Assembly (NCBI GenBank): GCA_011046145.1
Contig: DSBA01000069.1
Span: 1 to 6,268 of the forward strand
Reading direction: 5' to 3'
DNA from: Candidatus Uhrbacteria bacterium
GTDB taxonomy: Bacteria > Patescibacteriota > Patescibacteriia > CAIXNZ01
DNA: 6,268 nucleotides
The notes below the pieces were generated by a model. The model did not search any database. It was not told the origin of the DNA and saw nothing but the letters and a program-made list of their open reading frames with translations. The translations under genes and the position numbers were made by a program. Shown here one piece after another: positions 1-5,323 of this stretch (its first letter is position 1; the number at the start of each line of letters is the position of its first letter).

Positions 1-3
1 AGT

Positions 4-79
4 CGCGAGCGGAGCGAGCGGCAAGATGAACAAGGGCTTGCCCGCGGCTCATTCAGTAAAAACGCGAGCGCAGCGAGCG
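4..79. repeat. two copies of a 17-bp GCGAGCG-type repeat
   Basis: A 17-bp motif, CGCGAGCGGAGCGAGCG, lies at 4-20. It recurs at 63-79 with one change (G to C at its ninth base). Both copies are far more GC-rich than their surroundings. The second copy forms the top of a long hairpin. Short GC-rich repeats of this kind scattered between AT-rich genes are typical of small candidate-phyla genomes; that is general recollection and not something tested here. No coding sequence is visible in 1-196. Confidence 0.75.
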
Positions 80-90
80 TTTTTGCTGAA
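52..90 (+). terminator. strong hairpin with T-run, possible terminator of an upstream gene
   Basis: The arms 52-65 (TTCAGTAAAAACGC) and 77-90 (GCGTTTTTGCTGAA) pair over 14 bp with one T-G wobble, around an 11-nt loop made of the GCGAGCG repeat. The T-run is inside the 3' arm instead of after it, so this could be a bidirectional terminator for a gene left of the window, or simply a palindromic repeat. No upstream gene is visible to decide. Confidence 0.45.
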
Positions 91-111
91 CTCGTTCTTA
101 TGCGAATAAAT

Positions 112-147
112 TTCGCTTTTGCTACAGAATTTGGTATGAAAAGCGAA
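112..147. repeat. 9-bp inverted repeat upstream of the recombinase promoter
   Basis: TTCGCTTTT (112-120) and AAAAGCGAA (139-147) are perfect inverted repeats separated by 18 nt. The left arm can also pair with GCGAA at 102-106, so two alternative hairpins are possible. It lies just upstream of the -10 box, so a regulator site or a recombinase binding site is conceivable. No function can be assigned from sequence alone. Confidence 0.5.
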
Positions 148-161
148 TCTTATGCTATAAT
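131..161 (+). promoter_or_regulatory. probable promoter of the recombinase gene (extended -10)
   Basis: TATAAT at 156-161 is preceded by TGC, giving an extended -10 element (TGnTATAAT). A weak -35 candidate, TTGGTA at 131-136, is 19 bp upstream; extended -10 promoters often do without a good -35. Transcription would start near 168, about 29 nt before the ATG at 197. A 9-bp inverted repeat (112-120 and 139-147) overlaps the -35 area and could be an operator. Confidence 0.6.
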
Positions 162-196
162 TTAGATACCTTAATTTTATAACAAGATAAGCCTTT

Positions 197-1009
197 ATGC
201 AAGAATTTTTGGATAAAGTTAAAATTGAATTAAACTACCGCAATTACAGCCCCCAGACTGTTGATAGTTATTTGGGTTGCTTAAAAGATTTTTTTGCGTA
301 TTTAGGCGAAAATTATGATAAATACGATGAATTTAAAGTCAAAGAATATCTGGTCAAGAAAAAAGAAGCCGGCCGAGCCGGCCAGACAATTAATGTTTAT
401 ATCAATGCCATTAAATTTTTTTACGAAAATATCGCTAAAATTCCCTTTAAAATCAATTTACATTATTCAAGAAAGCCGAAGCGATTGCCAATTGTTTTGT
501 CGCGAGAGGAAATTAATAAAATCATTAAGTCAATTAAAAATAACAAACATCGCCTGATGATTGCTTTGGCTTATGGCGCTGGTTTGCGGGTTAGCGAGGT
601 TGTGCGGCTAAAACTCGCTGATTTTAATTTTTCTCAATCAAGCATTCATATCAAACAATCAAAAGGCGCTAAAGATAGAATTACAGTCGTACCGGAAAAA
701 TTAAAAAATGATTTGCTTAATATTTGCGCTGGCAAATCACCCTCCGATTACGTTTTTGAAAGCGAGCACGGCGGTCGGCTGGCAGAAAGAACAATCCAGA
801 TTATCTTTGAGCGAGCCCGTAATAATGCTAAAATTGAAAGGCCGGCGACTTTTCACTCTCTGCGCCACAGCTTTGCCACTCACCTTTTGGAAAACGGAGT
901 GGATGTGCGCTATGTGCAGGAACTTTTAGGCCACCAGAATATCAGGACAACGCAAATTTATACGCACCTGACGAATTTAGCCATGAAGAATATTAAAAGC
1001 CCATTATAA
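197..1009 (+). CDS. XerD-like tyrosine recombinase/integrase
   Basis: This is a site-specific recombinase that cuts and rejoins DNA through a 3'-phosphotyrosine intermediate. Residues 1 to about 85 form the N-terminal SAM-like core-binding domain, and about 95-270 the catalytic domain. The catalytic set is visible: R131 (in GLRVSEV), a lysine in the beta-hairpin KGAKDR (K156 or K159), H220 and R223 (in FHSLRHSFATHL), H246 (in LLGHQN) and nucleophile Y255 (in TQIYTHL). At 270 aa it is shorter than E. coli XerD (about 298) and nearer to the compact single-Xer type of archaea and small bacteria. The ATG at 197 is the natural start although the Shine-Dalgarno is weak; an extended -10 promoter lies upstream. 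It could be the housekeeping dimer-resolution recombinase or an integrase of a mobile element. No dif-like site is recognisable nearby. The family call is firm; the exact role is open. Confidence 0.93.
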   Translation: MQEFLDKVKIELNYRNYSPQTVDSYLGCLKDFFAYLGENYDKYDEFKVKEYLVKKKEAGRAGQTINVYINAIKFFYENIAKIPFKINLHYSRKPKRLPIVLSREEINKIIKSIKNNKHRLMIALAYGAGLRVSEVVRLKLADFNFSQSSIHIKQSKGAKDRITVVPEKLKNDLLNICAGKSPSDYVFESEHGGRLAERTIQIIFERARNNAKIERPATFHSLRHSFATHLLENGVDVRYVQELLGHQNIRTTQIYTHLTNLAMKNIKSPL

Positions 1010-1129
1010 AAATGACAAATTACAAAATTCAAATAACAAAATAAATTAAAAATTTCAAATTGAATAAAAAATTTGGGATTTTAGAGTTTGTGATTTAAGA
1101 TTTATTTTGTCTTTTGTTATTTGTCATTT
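1010..1129. repeat. AT-rich palindromic repeat (MITE-like) between two genes
   Basis: AAATGACAAAT (1010-1020) and ATTTGTCATTT (1119-1129) are 11-bp perfect terminal inverted repeats. The pairing continues inward with interruptions: ACAAAATAAAT on the left faces ATTTATTTTGT on the right. The element begins at the base after the recombinase stop codon and almost fills the gap before the methyltransferase gene. It has no ORF, and the palindrome could fold into a long imperfect hairpin in RNA. It looks like a small non-autonomous repeat; copies elsewhere in the genome would confirm this. Confidence 0.65.
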
Positions 1130-1158
1130 GAATTTTTAGACAATATAACCAGTTAAAT

Positions 1159-2403
1159 ATGACATACTTTTTTATTTTGGGTAAAAATCCCATCCTTTCC
1201 AAGGCTGAAATTGAGGCGATTTTGGAATTTTTAGATTATAGATTTCAGATTATAGATTTTAGCAGCAATGTTTTAATTGTGGAGATTAAAAATTCTTTGG
1301 ATATTGAAAAATTAAACCAGCGTCTGGGCGGGACTATTAAAATCGGCAAAATTTTGGCTAAAATTGATTCTTTGGAAGTTTTTGAGGATAAATTTTTCAA
1401 GCTGATCAAATTCGGCAAAGGCAAAATTCATTTTGGCTTTAGCCTTTATGGCTTGGCAGATAAAATCAACCTCCAAAAATATCTGCGTAAATTAAAGCCA
1501 GTTGCCATGGAAATAAAAAGAAGATTGCGCGAAGAAAAAAACTTAAATTCACGCTGGGTAGTAAGCAAAGAACCTGCATTATCATCAGTAATTGTTAAAA
1601 AAAATCAGCTTTTAAAATACGGCTCTGAAATTTGTTTTTTTATTAAAGATAAACCCTCCTTTATTAAAGCTTCGGAGGGCATGGAAATTTTAGTCGGTCA
1701 AACCTTGGCTGTTCAGCAATTTGAAGAATTCGGGGCTCGGGATTATAATCGTCCTGGACGCGATCAGGTTTCTGGTATGCTGCCGCCCAAACTGGCGCGC
1801 ATCATGGTTAATTTAGCTCAAACTAAACAAGATGCCAAAATTTTAGACCCATTTTGCGGCTCGGGCACGATTTTGCAAGAAGCAATTGTTTTGGGTTATA
1901 GAAATTTAATTGGAAGTGATAATAGTGACAGGGCAATTGAGGATACTAAGAAAAATTTGGACTGGATTTCTAAGAAATTCGAGGCTGCCTCATCTGACCC
2001 TTTGACTAAGCTCAGGGTGACAGCTTCGGCAGTTAAAGTTTTTAAATTGGATGTGAAGGATTTGAGTTCACAATTTGAGCCTAATTCAATTGAGGCGATT
2101 ATTACCGAACCTTTGCTGGGGCCGCCTTTAAGCGGCAAAGAAAGCCAAGAAAAAATTAAACAAATAGTTAAAGATCTGGAGAAATTGTATTTGTCGGCTT
2201 TTAGCGAGTTTATTAAAGTTTTGTGCAAAGGCGGCAAAATTGTTATTGTCTTTCCTGTTTTTAAATTTAAAAATTTTACAGAAAAATTAAATATCTTGCC
2301 TCAAATAGAAAAAATGGGATTTAAAAAGGAAAATCAGGCTGAATTAATTTACAGCCGGGAAAAACAGCATGTTTGGCGGCAGATTTTTATTTTTAAGAAA
2401 TAA
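1159..2403 (+). CDS. Trm11/THUMP-type S-adenosylmethionine RNA methyltransferase
   Basis: This is a probable tRNA or rRNA guanine methyltransferase using S-adenosylmethionine. The N-terminal 60 residues (starting MTYFFILGKNPILSKAEIE) and a region to about 180 fit the ferredoxin-like/THUMP RNA-binding part of Trm11-like enzymes. The motif RPGRDQVSGMLPPKLA at about 198-213 leads into the Rossmann fold. SAM motif I is DPFCGSGT at 230-237, followed by the acidic GSDNS end of strand 2 at 252-256. The catalytic motif IV is TEPLLGPPL at 316-324, an altered form of the usual DPPYG. Residues about 276-291 are an extra loop encoded by a palindromic repeat. No Shine-Dalgarno is visible; the start is chosen because the N-terminus matches the family. 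A hairpin terminator follows at 2432-2463. Family confidence is high; the modified nucleotide cannot be told. Confidence 0.85.
   Translation: MTYFFILGKNPILSKAEIEAILEFLDYRFQIIDFSSNVLIVEIKNSLDIEKLNQRLGGTIKIGKILAKIDSLEVFEDKFFKLIKFGKGKIHFGFSLYGLADKINLQKYLRKLKPVAMEIKRRLREEKNLNSRWVVSKEPALSSVIVKKNQLLKYGSEICFFIKDKPSFIKASEGMEILVGQTLAVQQFEEFGARDYNRPGRDQVSGMLPPKLARIMVNLAQTKQDAKILDPFCGSGTILQEAIVLGYRNLIGSDNSDRAIEDTKKNLDWISKKFEAASSDPLTKLRVTASAVKVFKLDVKDLSSQFEPNSIEAIITEPLLGPPLSGKESQEKIKQIVKDLEKLYLSAFSEFIKVLCKGGKIVIVFPVFKFKNFTEKLNILPQIEKMGFKKENQAELIYSREKQHVWRQIFIFKK
1233..1259 (+). repeat. 13-bp tandem direct repeat inside the methyltransferase gene
   Basis: AGATTATAGATTT occurs at 1233-1245 and again at 1247-1259, separated by one C, giving a 14-bp period. 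It encodes part of LDYRFQIIDF in the N-terminal domain. The period is not a multiple of three, so the two copies are read in different frames. It is probably a local slippage duplication that was tolerated. Confidence 0.6.
1994..2023 (+). repeat. palindromic repeat embedded in the methyltransferase coding sequence
   Basis: CTGACCCT (1994-2001) pairs with AGGGTgaCAG (2014-2023) with a 2-nt bulge, enclosing a 12-nt loop. The core resembles the widespread intergenic palindrome built on CCCTTCGAC and GCTCAGGG. Here it is translated in frame as part of residues about 276-291 (an Ala/Ser-rich loop) between the SAM-binding motif and the next core strand. Resemblance to the known repeat is from memory and not tested. 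Confidence 0.5.
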
Positions 2404-2431
2404 TCATCAGCAGAGCTTTATTTGAATTTAA

Positions 2432-2463
2432 AACGCCCCCTGCCAGCATGGCTCGGGGGCGTT
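2432..2463. terminator. bidirectional hairpin terminator
   Basis: AACGCCCCC (2432-2440) and GGGGGCGTT (2455-2463) pair perfectly over 9 bp, with an inner GCCA/TGGC stem (2442-2445 with 2449-2452). On the plus strand it lies 29 bp after the methyltransferase stop and is followed by AATTTGTTTTG. On the minus strand it is followed by a TTTT run, which would end the short minus-strand transcript starting near 2734. Confidence 0.8.
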
Positions 2464-2547
2464 AATTTGTTTTGTGTAAGCGACCTCCTTATGTAAAAGA
2501 TGATTCTGATAGGCAGAACCGCAGGTATGGTTTTTTTCCTGTTGCCT

Positions 2548-2700
2548 TTATGAAAATTTACCGCTGGGTTTTTTCTTCCGTAAATATGCCATATTAATAC
2601 CTCCTGGCTTGGGGGTGGCGGCTTTTTGCTTGTCCGCAGTTAAAGCCAGCGCGTGCTTTATTTTGCCTATAGCAAAAAGCCCTGAATCGAAAGTGACCAT
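2548..2700 (-). CDS. possible 50-aa small protein, alternative to the overlapping 37-aa frame
   Basis: Reading from the ATG at 2700 gives 50 codons ending with TAA at 2548-2550. The product starts MVTFDSGLFAIGKIKHALAL and ends MAYLRKKKPSGKFS, with a basic C-terminus. The Shine-Dalgarno GGAGG at 2714-2718 is 13 nt from this ATG, which is too far to be ideal. The composition looks more protein-like than the competing frame from ATG 2707. The last 14 codons also form an independent start: ATG at 2592 has a GGAGG 7 nt upstream. No known family is recognised. It may be real, or the region may be a structured RNA. Confidence 0.3.
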   Translation of the reverse strand: MVTFDSGLFAIGKIKHALALTADKQKAATPKPGGINMAYLRKKKPSGKFS

Positions 2701-2707
2701 TTCTCAT
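2594..2707 (-). CDS. possible 37-aa leader-type ORF with ideal ribosome binding site
   Basis: The ATG at 2707 has AAAGGAGG with a 6-nt spacer, the best-placed start in the unit. The 37-aa product is rich in arginine and aromatic residues (begins MRNGHFRFRAFCYRQNK) and has no recognisable domain. Its stop codon TAA (2594-2596) is one base before the ATG at 2592 of a 14-codon frame that has its own GGAGG, an arrangement typical of translational coupling or of a leader peptide. The unusual composition argues that it may only be a shadow of the 50-aa frame. Confidence 0.25.
   Translation of the reverse strand: MRNGHFRFRAFCYRQNKARAGFNCGQAKSRHPQARRY
2620..2681 (-). other. RNA stem with 11-bp perfect outer helix
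   Basis: AGCAAAAAGCC and GGCTTTTTGCT (2671-2681 and 2620-2630) are perfectly complementary over 11 bp. Inside, TAAAGC (2641-2646) and GCTTTA (2655-2660) form a second 6-bp stem with an 8-nt loop. The helix sits between the first and second Shine-Dalgarno sequences of the minus-strand unit and ends 16 nt before the second, so it could affect translation of the downstream start. Confidence 0.6.
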
Positions 2708-2740
2708 CAATTTCCTCCTTTGTTTGTTCTTTCTGATTTT

Positions 2741-2769
2741 ATATTAGTATAAAGTTTTTCTTTTGTCAA
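2741..2769 (-). promoter_or_regulatory. sigma-70-type promoter of the short minus-strand unit
   Basis: On the minus strand, TTGACA (2769-2764) is followed after exactly 17 bp by TAATAT (2746-2741). Transcription would start near 2734, giving a 27-nt leader before the ATG at 2707. A 7-bp inverted repeat, TTTTGTC (2761-2767) with GACAAAA (2774-2780), overlaps the -35 box and could be an operator. Confidence 0.7.
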
Positions 2770-2788
2770 AATAGACAAAATTTTTGCC

Positions 2789-2816
2789 TTGACAATTAGC
2801 CAAATTGTGATATAAT
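2789..2816 (+). promoter_or_regulatory. sigma-70-type promoter of the 385-aa protein gene
   Basis: TTGACA (2789-2794) and TATAAT (2811-2816) are both consensus, with a 16-bp spacer. Transcription would start near 2823, giving a leader of about 64 nt. An inverted repeat, ACAATT (2792-2797) with AATTGT (2803-2808), fills the spacer and could bind a repressor. The promoter diverges from the minus-strand one, with the two -35 boxes about 20 bp apart. Confidence 0.75.
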
Positions 2817-2886
2817 TAAGTATCTTAAAAAAGTTAAAGGTATTTTTGTTTTTGTTCTTTTTAGCTAAACAAAAAAGGAGGATAAA

Positions 2887-4044
2887 ATGCTCACTAAAAA
2901 AGCCAGATTGTCAATTTTTGGCATTCTTTTTTCCCAAATCTTTGAAAAAGGAGATGTTTTAAATATTCTGAAAGATTTGCAGGAAGATGACAAGGATTTA
3001 GCCACTTTTTCTTTTAAAATGAAGTGGGAAAAAGTCCTTAAAATATTGACAGCATTAGGCAGCTGGGTGGACCGTTTTGAGGCCACAGAATTGATAGAAG
3101 TTATAATGAAAGCATATAAAGTCAATAACAAGGAAATTTGGGAATCTGTTATTTTTACTGACCAGACTATTTATATGTGGGAAAAAGAAGCGGCTGAAAA
3201 CAGGCAATTAGATTTGAGGGATCAGGTTTCAGCTGAAAAATTGTTTATAATTGAACAAGCTGCTTATGTTAGGGCCATAATTTCAGCCTATATGATTGAT
3301 TCTAAAATATTGCAGCTTGGCGAAGATTTGAAAAGGCTGGATTATGTTTTTCAACAAGAAGTGGCTTTGGTTGCCAAAAAGATTAAAGATTATCGCCTGC
3401 CGATAAATCTTGAAGAATTTATCAAGCATCTTAAATTGGAAATGCCTTTTTTAAAGGAATCCCATTTCCAATTTGTAAGAGCAAATTATAGCGAATTTTT
3501 TGCCTCTTGGCTTAAAAAAAGTATTTCAGGGAAAGAGAAACGCAAAGCAGCTAAATCAGTCTCAGAGCCTGCTCCTGCCAAAGCCCCGGCAATTTTAGAC
3601 GAAGACAATGTTGACAGTCTTTTTGACAGCATTGTCATAGACAAAATCCCTGATATGGAAGTGCGCGAGGCAGAGCCCATTATCAAAGGGGATCAAACTG
3701 TCTTGCCTCAACTTCATACCAAAATATACAAAATTGATGCTGATGGCGTAACCCAACTTTTGCTGGCGTTGATTGAAAAATTTGGCCTGGATGAAATTTC
3801 TGAGCGAACATTGAGCCAATTGTGGATTTTACAGCGTCATGTGCGACAAACAGACCAAATTAGCGCTTACTGGAAAATTCTCAACCAAGTTGAACGGCGA
3901 TTGCTTGTTAATTATCATCAACTTCCTGATTCAGAAGAAAAAGAAAAGCTTAATAAAATAATCCAAACTTTGCTGGCATTTAAAATCAGACTGGGCAATG
4001 ACACAGCCCGGCTGGAAAGTTTGAAAAAAGAGCATAAAAATTAA
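2887..4044 (+). CDS. uncharacterised 385-aa mostly helical protein
   Basis: I do not recognise this family. A strong Shine-Dalgarno, AAGGAGG at 2875-2881, is 5 nt from the ATG, and the gene has a consensus promoter and its own terminator, so it is a real and probably well expressed gene. Residues 1 to about 210 look alpha-helical, with an N-terminal hydrophobic stretch (LSIFGILFSQIF, about 8-19) too short and too close to charges to be a clear signal peptide. Residues about 215-275 form a charged, Ala/Pro-rich linker (EPAPAKAPA) followed by an acidic stretch. Residues about 285-385 are a second helical domain. No catalytic motif, cysteine cluster or membrane anchor is evident. It is probably a cytoplasmic two-domain structural or adaptor protein; this is inference only. 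Confidence 0.85.
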   Translation: MLTKKARLSIFGILFSQIFEKGDVLNILKDLQEDDKDLATFSFKMKWEKVLKILTALGSWVDRFEATELIEVIMKAYKVNNKEIWESVIFTDQTIYMWEKEAAENRQLDLRDQVSAEKLFIIEQAAYVRAIISAYMIDSKILQLGEDLKRLDYVFQQEVALVAKKIKDYRLPINLEEFIKHLKLEMPFLKESHFQFVRANYSEFFASWLKKSISGKEKRKAAKSVSEPAPAKAPAILDEDNVDSLFDSIVIDKIPDMEVREAEPIIKGDQTVLPQLHTKIYKIDADGVTQLLLALIEKFGLDEISERTLSQLWILQRHVRQTDQISAYWKILNQVERRLLVNYHQLPDSEEKEKLNKIIQTLLAFKIRLGNDTARLESLKKEHKN

Positions 4045-4047
4045 TAA

Positions 4048-4078
4048 AAAAGGCTTCCTGCTATGCAGGAAGCCTTTT
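4048..4078. terminator. bidirectional terminator between convergent genes
   Basis: AAAAGGCTTCCTGC (4048-4061) and GCAGGAAGCCTTTT (4065-4078) are a perfect 14-bp inverted repeat with a 3-nt loop. It begins 3 bp after the 385-aa gene's stop codon and ends 15 bp before the end of the convergent ychF gene. T-runs on both strands allow it to end transcription from both sides. Confidence 0.92.
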
Positions 4079-4093
4079 CTCTTTGGCAATAGT

Positions 4094-5170
4094 TTATTTA
4101 GCAAAATGGAACAAAACAACATCTCCGTCTTTAATTATGTAATCCCGGCCTTCCATTCTGGCCAAGCCTTTTTCCCTAGCCTGATTCCAACTGCCGCAAT
4201 CAAGTAACTTTTGCCATTCAATTACTTCTACCCTGGCAAATCCTTTTTCAAAATCCGTATGAATTTTGCCGGCTGCTTGAGGCGCTTTTGTCCCAGCAGT
4301 AATTTGCCAGGAGCGGGTTTCTTTTGGGCCGGTGGTTAACATTGAAATATAATTTAGGAGTTTGTAGCCAGCAATAATCATTTTTTCCAAACCGGTTTGT
4401 GAAATATTTAAACTTTGCAGGTATTCTTTGATTTCATTTTCCGGCAATTGGCTTAATTCCTCTTCCATTTTGCCGCAAACCAAAATGACTTGGTTGGGAT
4501 CCAAATTCATGTTTGCGTCTGATAAAATTTGAGCAGGGGTTTTATTAATATCAGCTTCGTCAATATTAAAGATGTATAAACAAGGCTTGGCAGTTAGAAA
4601 ATTATATTCTTTTAGCATTAGCAGTTCTTCTTTGTCTAAATTAATGTTTTTAATAAGCGTATTTTTTTTAAGTGCAGTTACTATTTTAAACAATAAACAT
4701 AGCAGTTCTTTTTCAGAAGGATCGTTTTTGATTGAGTCTATTTTTTTTTCAATTTGAGACAAATCAGCCATTATTAATTCCATATTAATAATATCCAAAT
4801 CATCTTTTGGTTCAATTTTTTCTTCAACATGAATTATATTAGGGTTATTAAAGTGTCGTAAAATATGACAAATAGCATTACATTCCCTAATATTAGTTAA
4901 AAATTTATTGCCTAAACCCTCGCCTTTATGTGCTCCGCGAACCAAGCCAGCAATATCAATAAATTCTATTGTGGAATAAATTATTTTTTCTGACTTTGAT
5001 ATTTGCGCTAGTTTTTCTAATCTATGATCAGGAACCTTAACACAGCCTATATTTGGTTCAATGGTGCAAAAGGAGTAATTTTGGGCATCTACTTTTTGCC
5101 TGGTCAATGAATTAAAAATCGTGGATTTGCCCACGTTTGGCAGTCCAACGATTCCTATTGATAGGGACAT
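4094..5170 (-). CDS. ychF: YchF/Obg-family ATPase
   Basis: This is a P-loop ATPase of the OBG family that binds ribosomes and is linked to translation and stress response; it acts in the cytoplasm. The P-loop GLPNVGKST is at 9-17, switch/G3 DIAGLVRGAHKGEGLGN at 72-88, and the specificity motif NIDE at 202-205. NIDE replaces the NKxD of GTPases and fits the ATP preference of YchF. A coiled-coil insertion lies at about 125-195, and the C-terminal TGS domain is at about 275-358. The length of 358 is close to the usual 363. The ATG at 5170 gives the canonical N-terminus; no Shine-Dalgarno is visible before it. A tRNA 3' fragment ends 28 bp upstream, so the gene may be read from the tRNA cluster transcript. 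It ends at a shared terminator. Confidence 0.96.
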   Translation of the reverse strand: MSLSIGIVGLPNVGKSTIFNSLTRQKVDAQNYSFCTIEPNIGCVKVPDHRLEKLAQISKSEKIIYSTIEFIDIAGLVRGAHKGEGLGNKFLTNIRECNAICHILRHFNNPNIIHVEEKIEPKDDLDIINMELIMADLSQIEKKIDSIKNDPSEKELLCLLFKIVTALKKNTLIKNINLDKEELLMLKEYNFLTAKPCLYIFNIDEADINKTPAQILSDANMNLDPNQVILVCGKMEEELSQLPENEIKEYLQSLNISQTGLEKMIIAGYKLLNYISMLTTGPKETRSWQITAGTKAPQAAGKIHTDFEKGFARVEVIEWQKLLDCGSWNQAREKGLARMEGRDYIIKDGDVVLFHFAK

Positions 5171-5198
5171 TGGTTAAATTGATAAATCATTAAATTAT

Positions 5199-5233
5199 TG
5201 AGTCATACTGGGTTTGAACCAGCGACCTTTATA
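5199..5233 (-). pseudogene. orphan 3' half of a tRNA gene
   Basis: On the minus strand these 35 nt match the 3' half of a tRNA: anticodon-stem strand TATAA, variable AGGTC, T-stem GCTGG/CCAGT (one G-T pair) around TTCAAAC, then acceptor strand ATGACTC and A73. A matching 5' half should begin GAGTCAT and hold TTATA, and none is found in the window. The anticodon is lost. The fragment is directly preceded by GTAAAGGCGGGC (5234-5245), which resembles the arm next to the split tRNA-Ala. This may be a second tRNA broken at its anticodon. Confidence 0.7.
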
Positions 5234-5250
5234 GCCCGCCTTTACTGATG

Positions 5251-5323
5251 TGGGTATAAATGGATTTGAACCATTGACCTTTCGGATGTGAACCGAACGC
5301 TCTAACCACTGAGCTATATACCC
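5251..5323 (-). tRNA. tRNA-Val(CAC)
   Basis: This is a complete 73-nt cloverleaf. The acceptor GGGTATA pairs with TATACCC, the D-stem GCTC with GAGC, and the anticodon stem TTCGG with CCGAA around TTCACAT. The T-stem AATGG pairs with CCATT around TTCAAAT, and the discriminator is A73. Anticodon CAC reads GUG (valine); A35, C36 and A73 are valine identity bases. CCA is not encoded and must be added by the CCA-adding enzyme. No clear promoter lies directly upstream, so it is likely processed from a longer minus-strand transcript. Confidence 0.95.

Larger units (their letters stand above)
2432..2734 (-). ncRNA. candidate short minus-strand transcript (structured RNA or tiny-peptide mRNA)
   Basis: This roughly 300-nt unit is bounded by a good sigma-70-type promoter (-35 TTGACA, 17-bp spacer, -10 TAATAT, 2741-2769) and the terminator at 2432-2463. 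On the minus strand it has three Shine-Dalgarno cores at 2714-2718, 2600-2604 and 2484-2488. The first two have ATG codons 6 and 7 nt away. The third, TAAGGAGGT, has no start codon within reach. An 11-bp perfect stem lies between the first two. No known family (tmRNA, RNase P RNA, SRP RNA, 6S RNA) is recognisable. It accounts for most of the gene-poor stretch 2404-2886. Existence of a transcript is inferred from signals only. Confidence 0.5.

Noticed and set aside
1896..2237. 113-aa minus-strand ORF inside the methyltransferase gene
   Set aside because: It lies wholly antisense to a gene with clear family motifs and has no ribosome site or recognisable product.
2517..2537. AACC/GGTT stem followed by seven T as a plus-strand terminator
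   Set aside because: Only a 4-bp stem, and a much better terminator lies at 2432-2463.
2865..3131. 88-aa minus-strand ORF over the start of the 385-aa gene
   Set aside because: Antisense shadow; the plus-strand gene has promoter and ribosome-site support.
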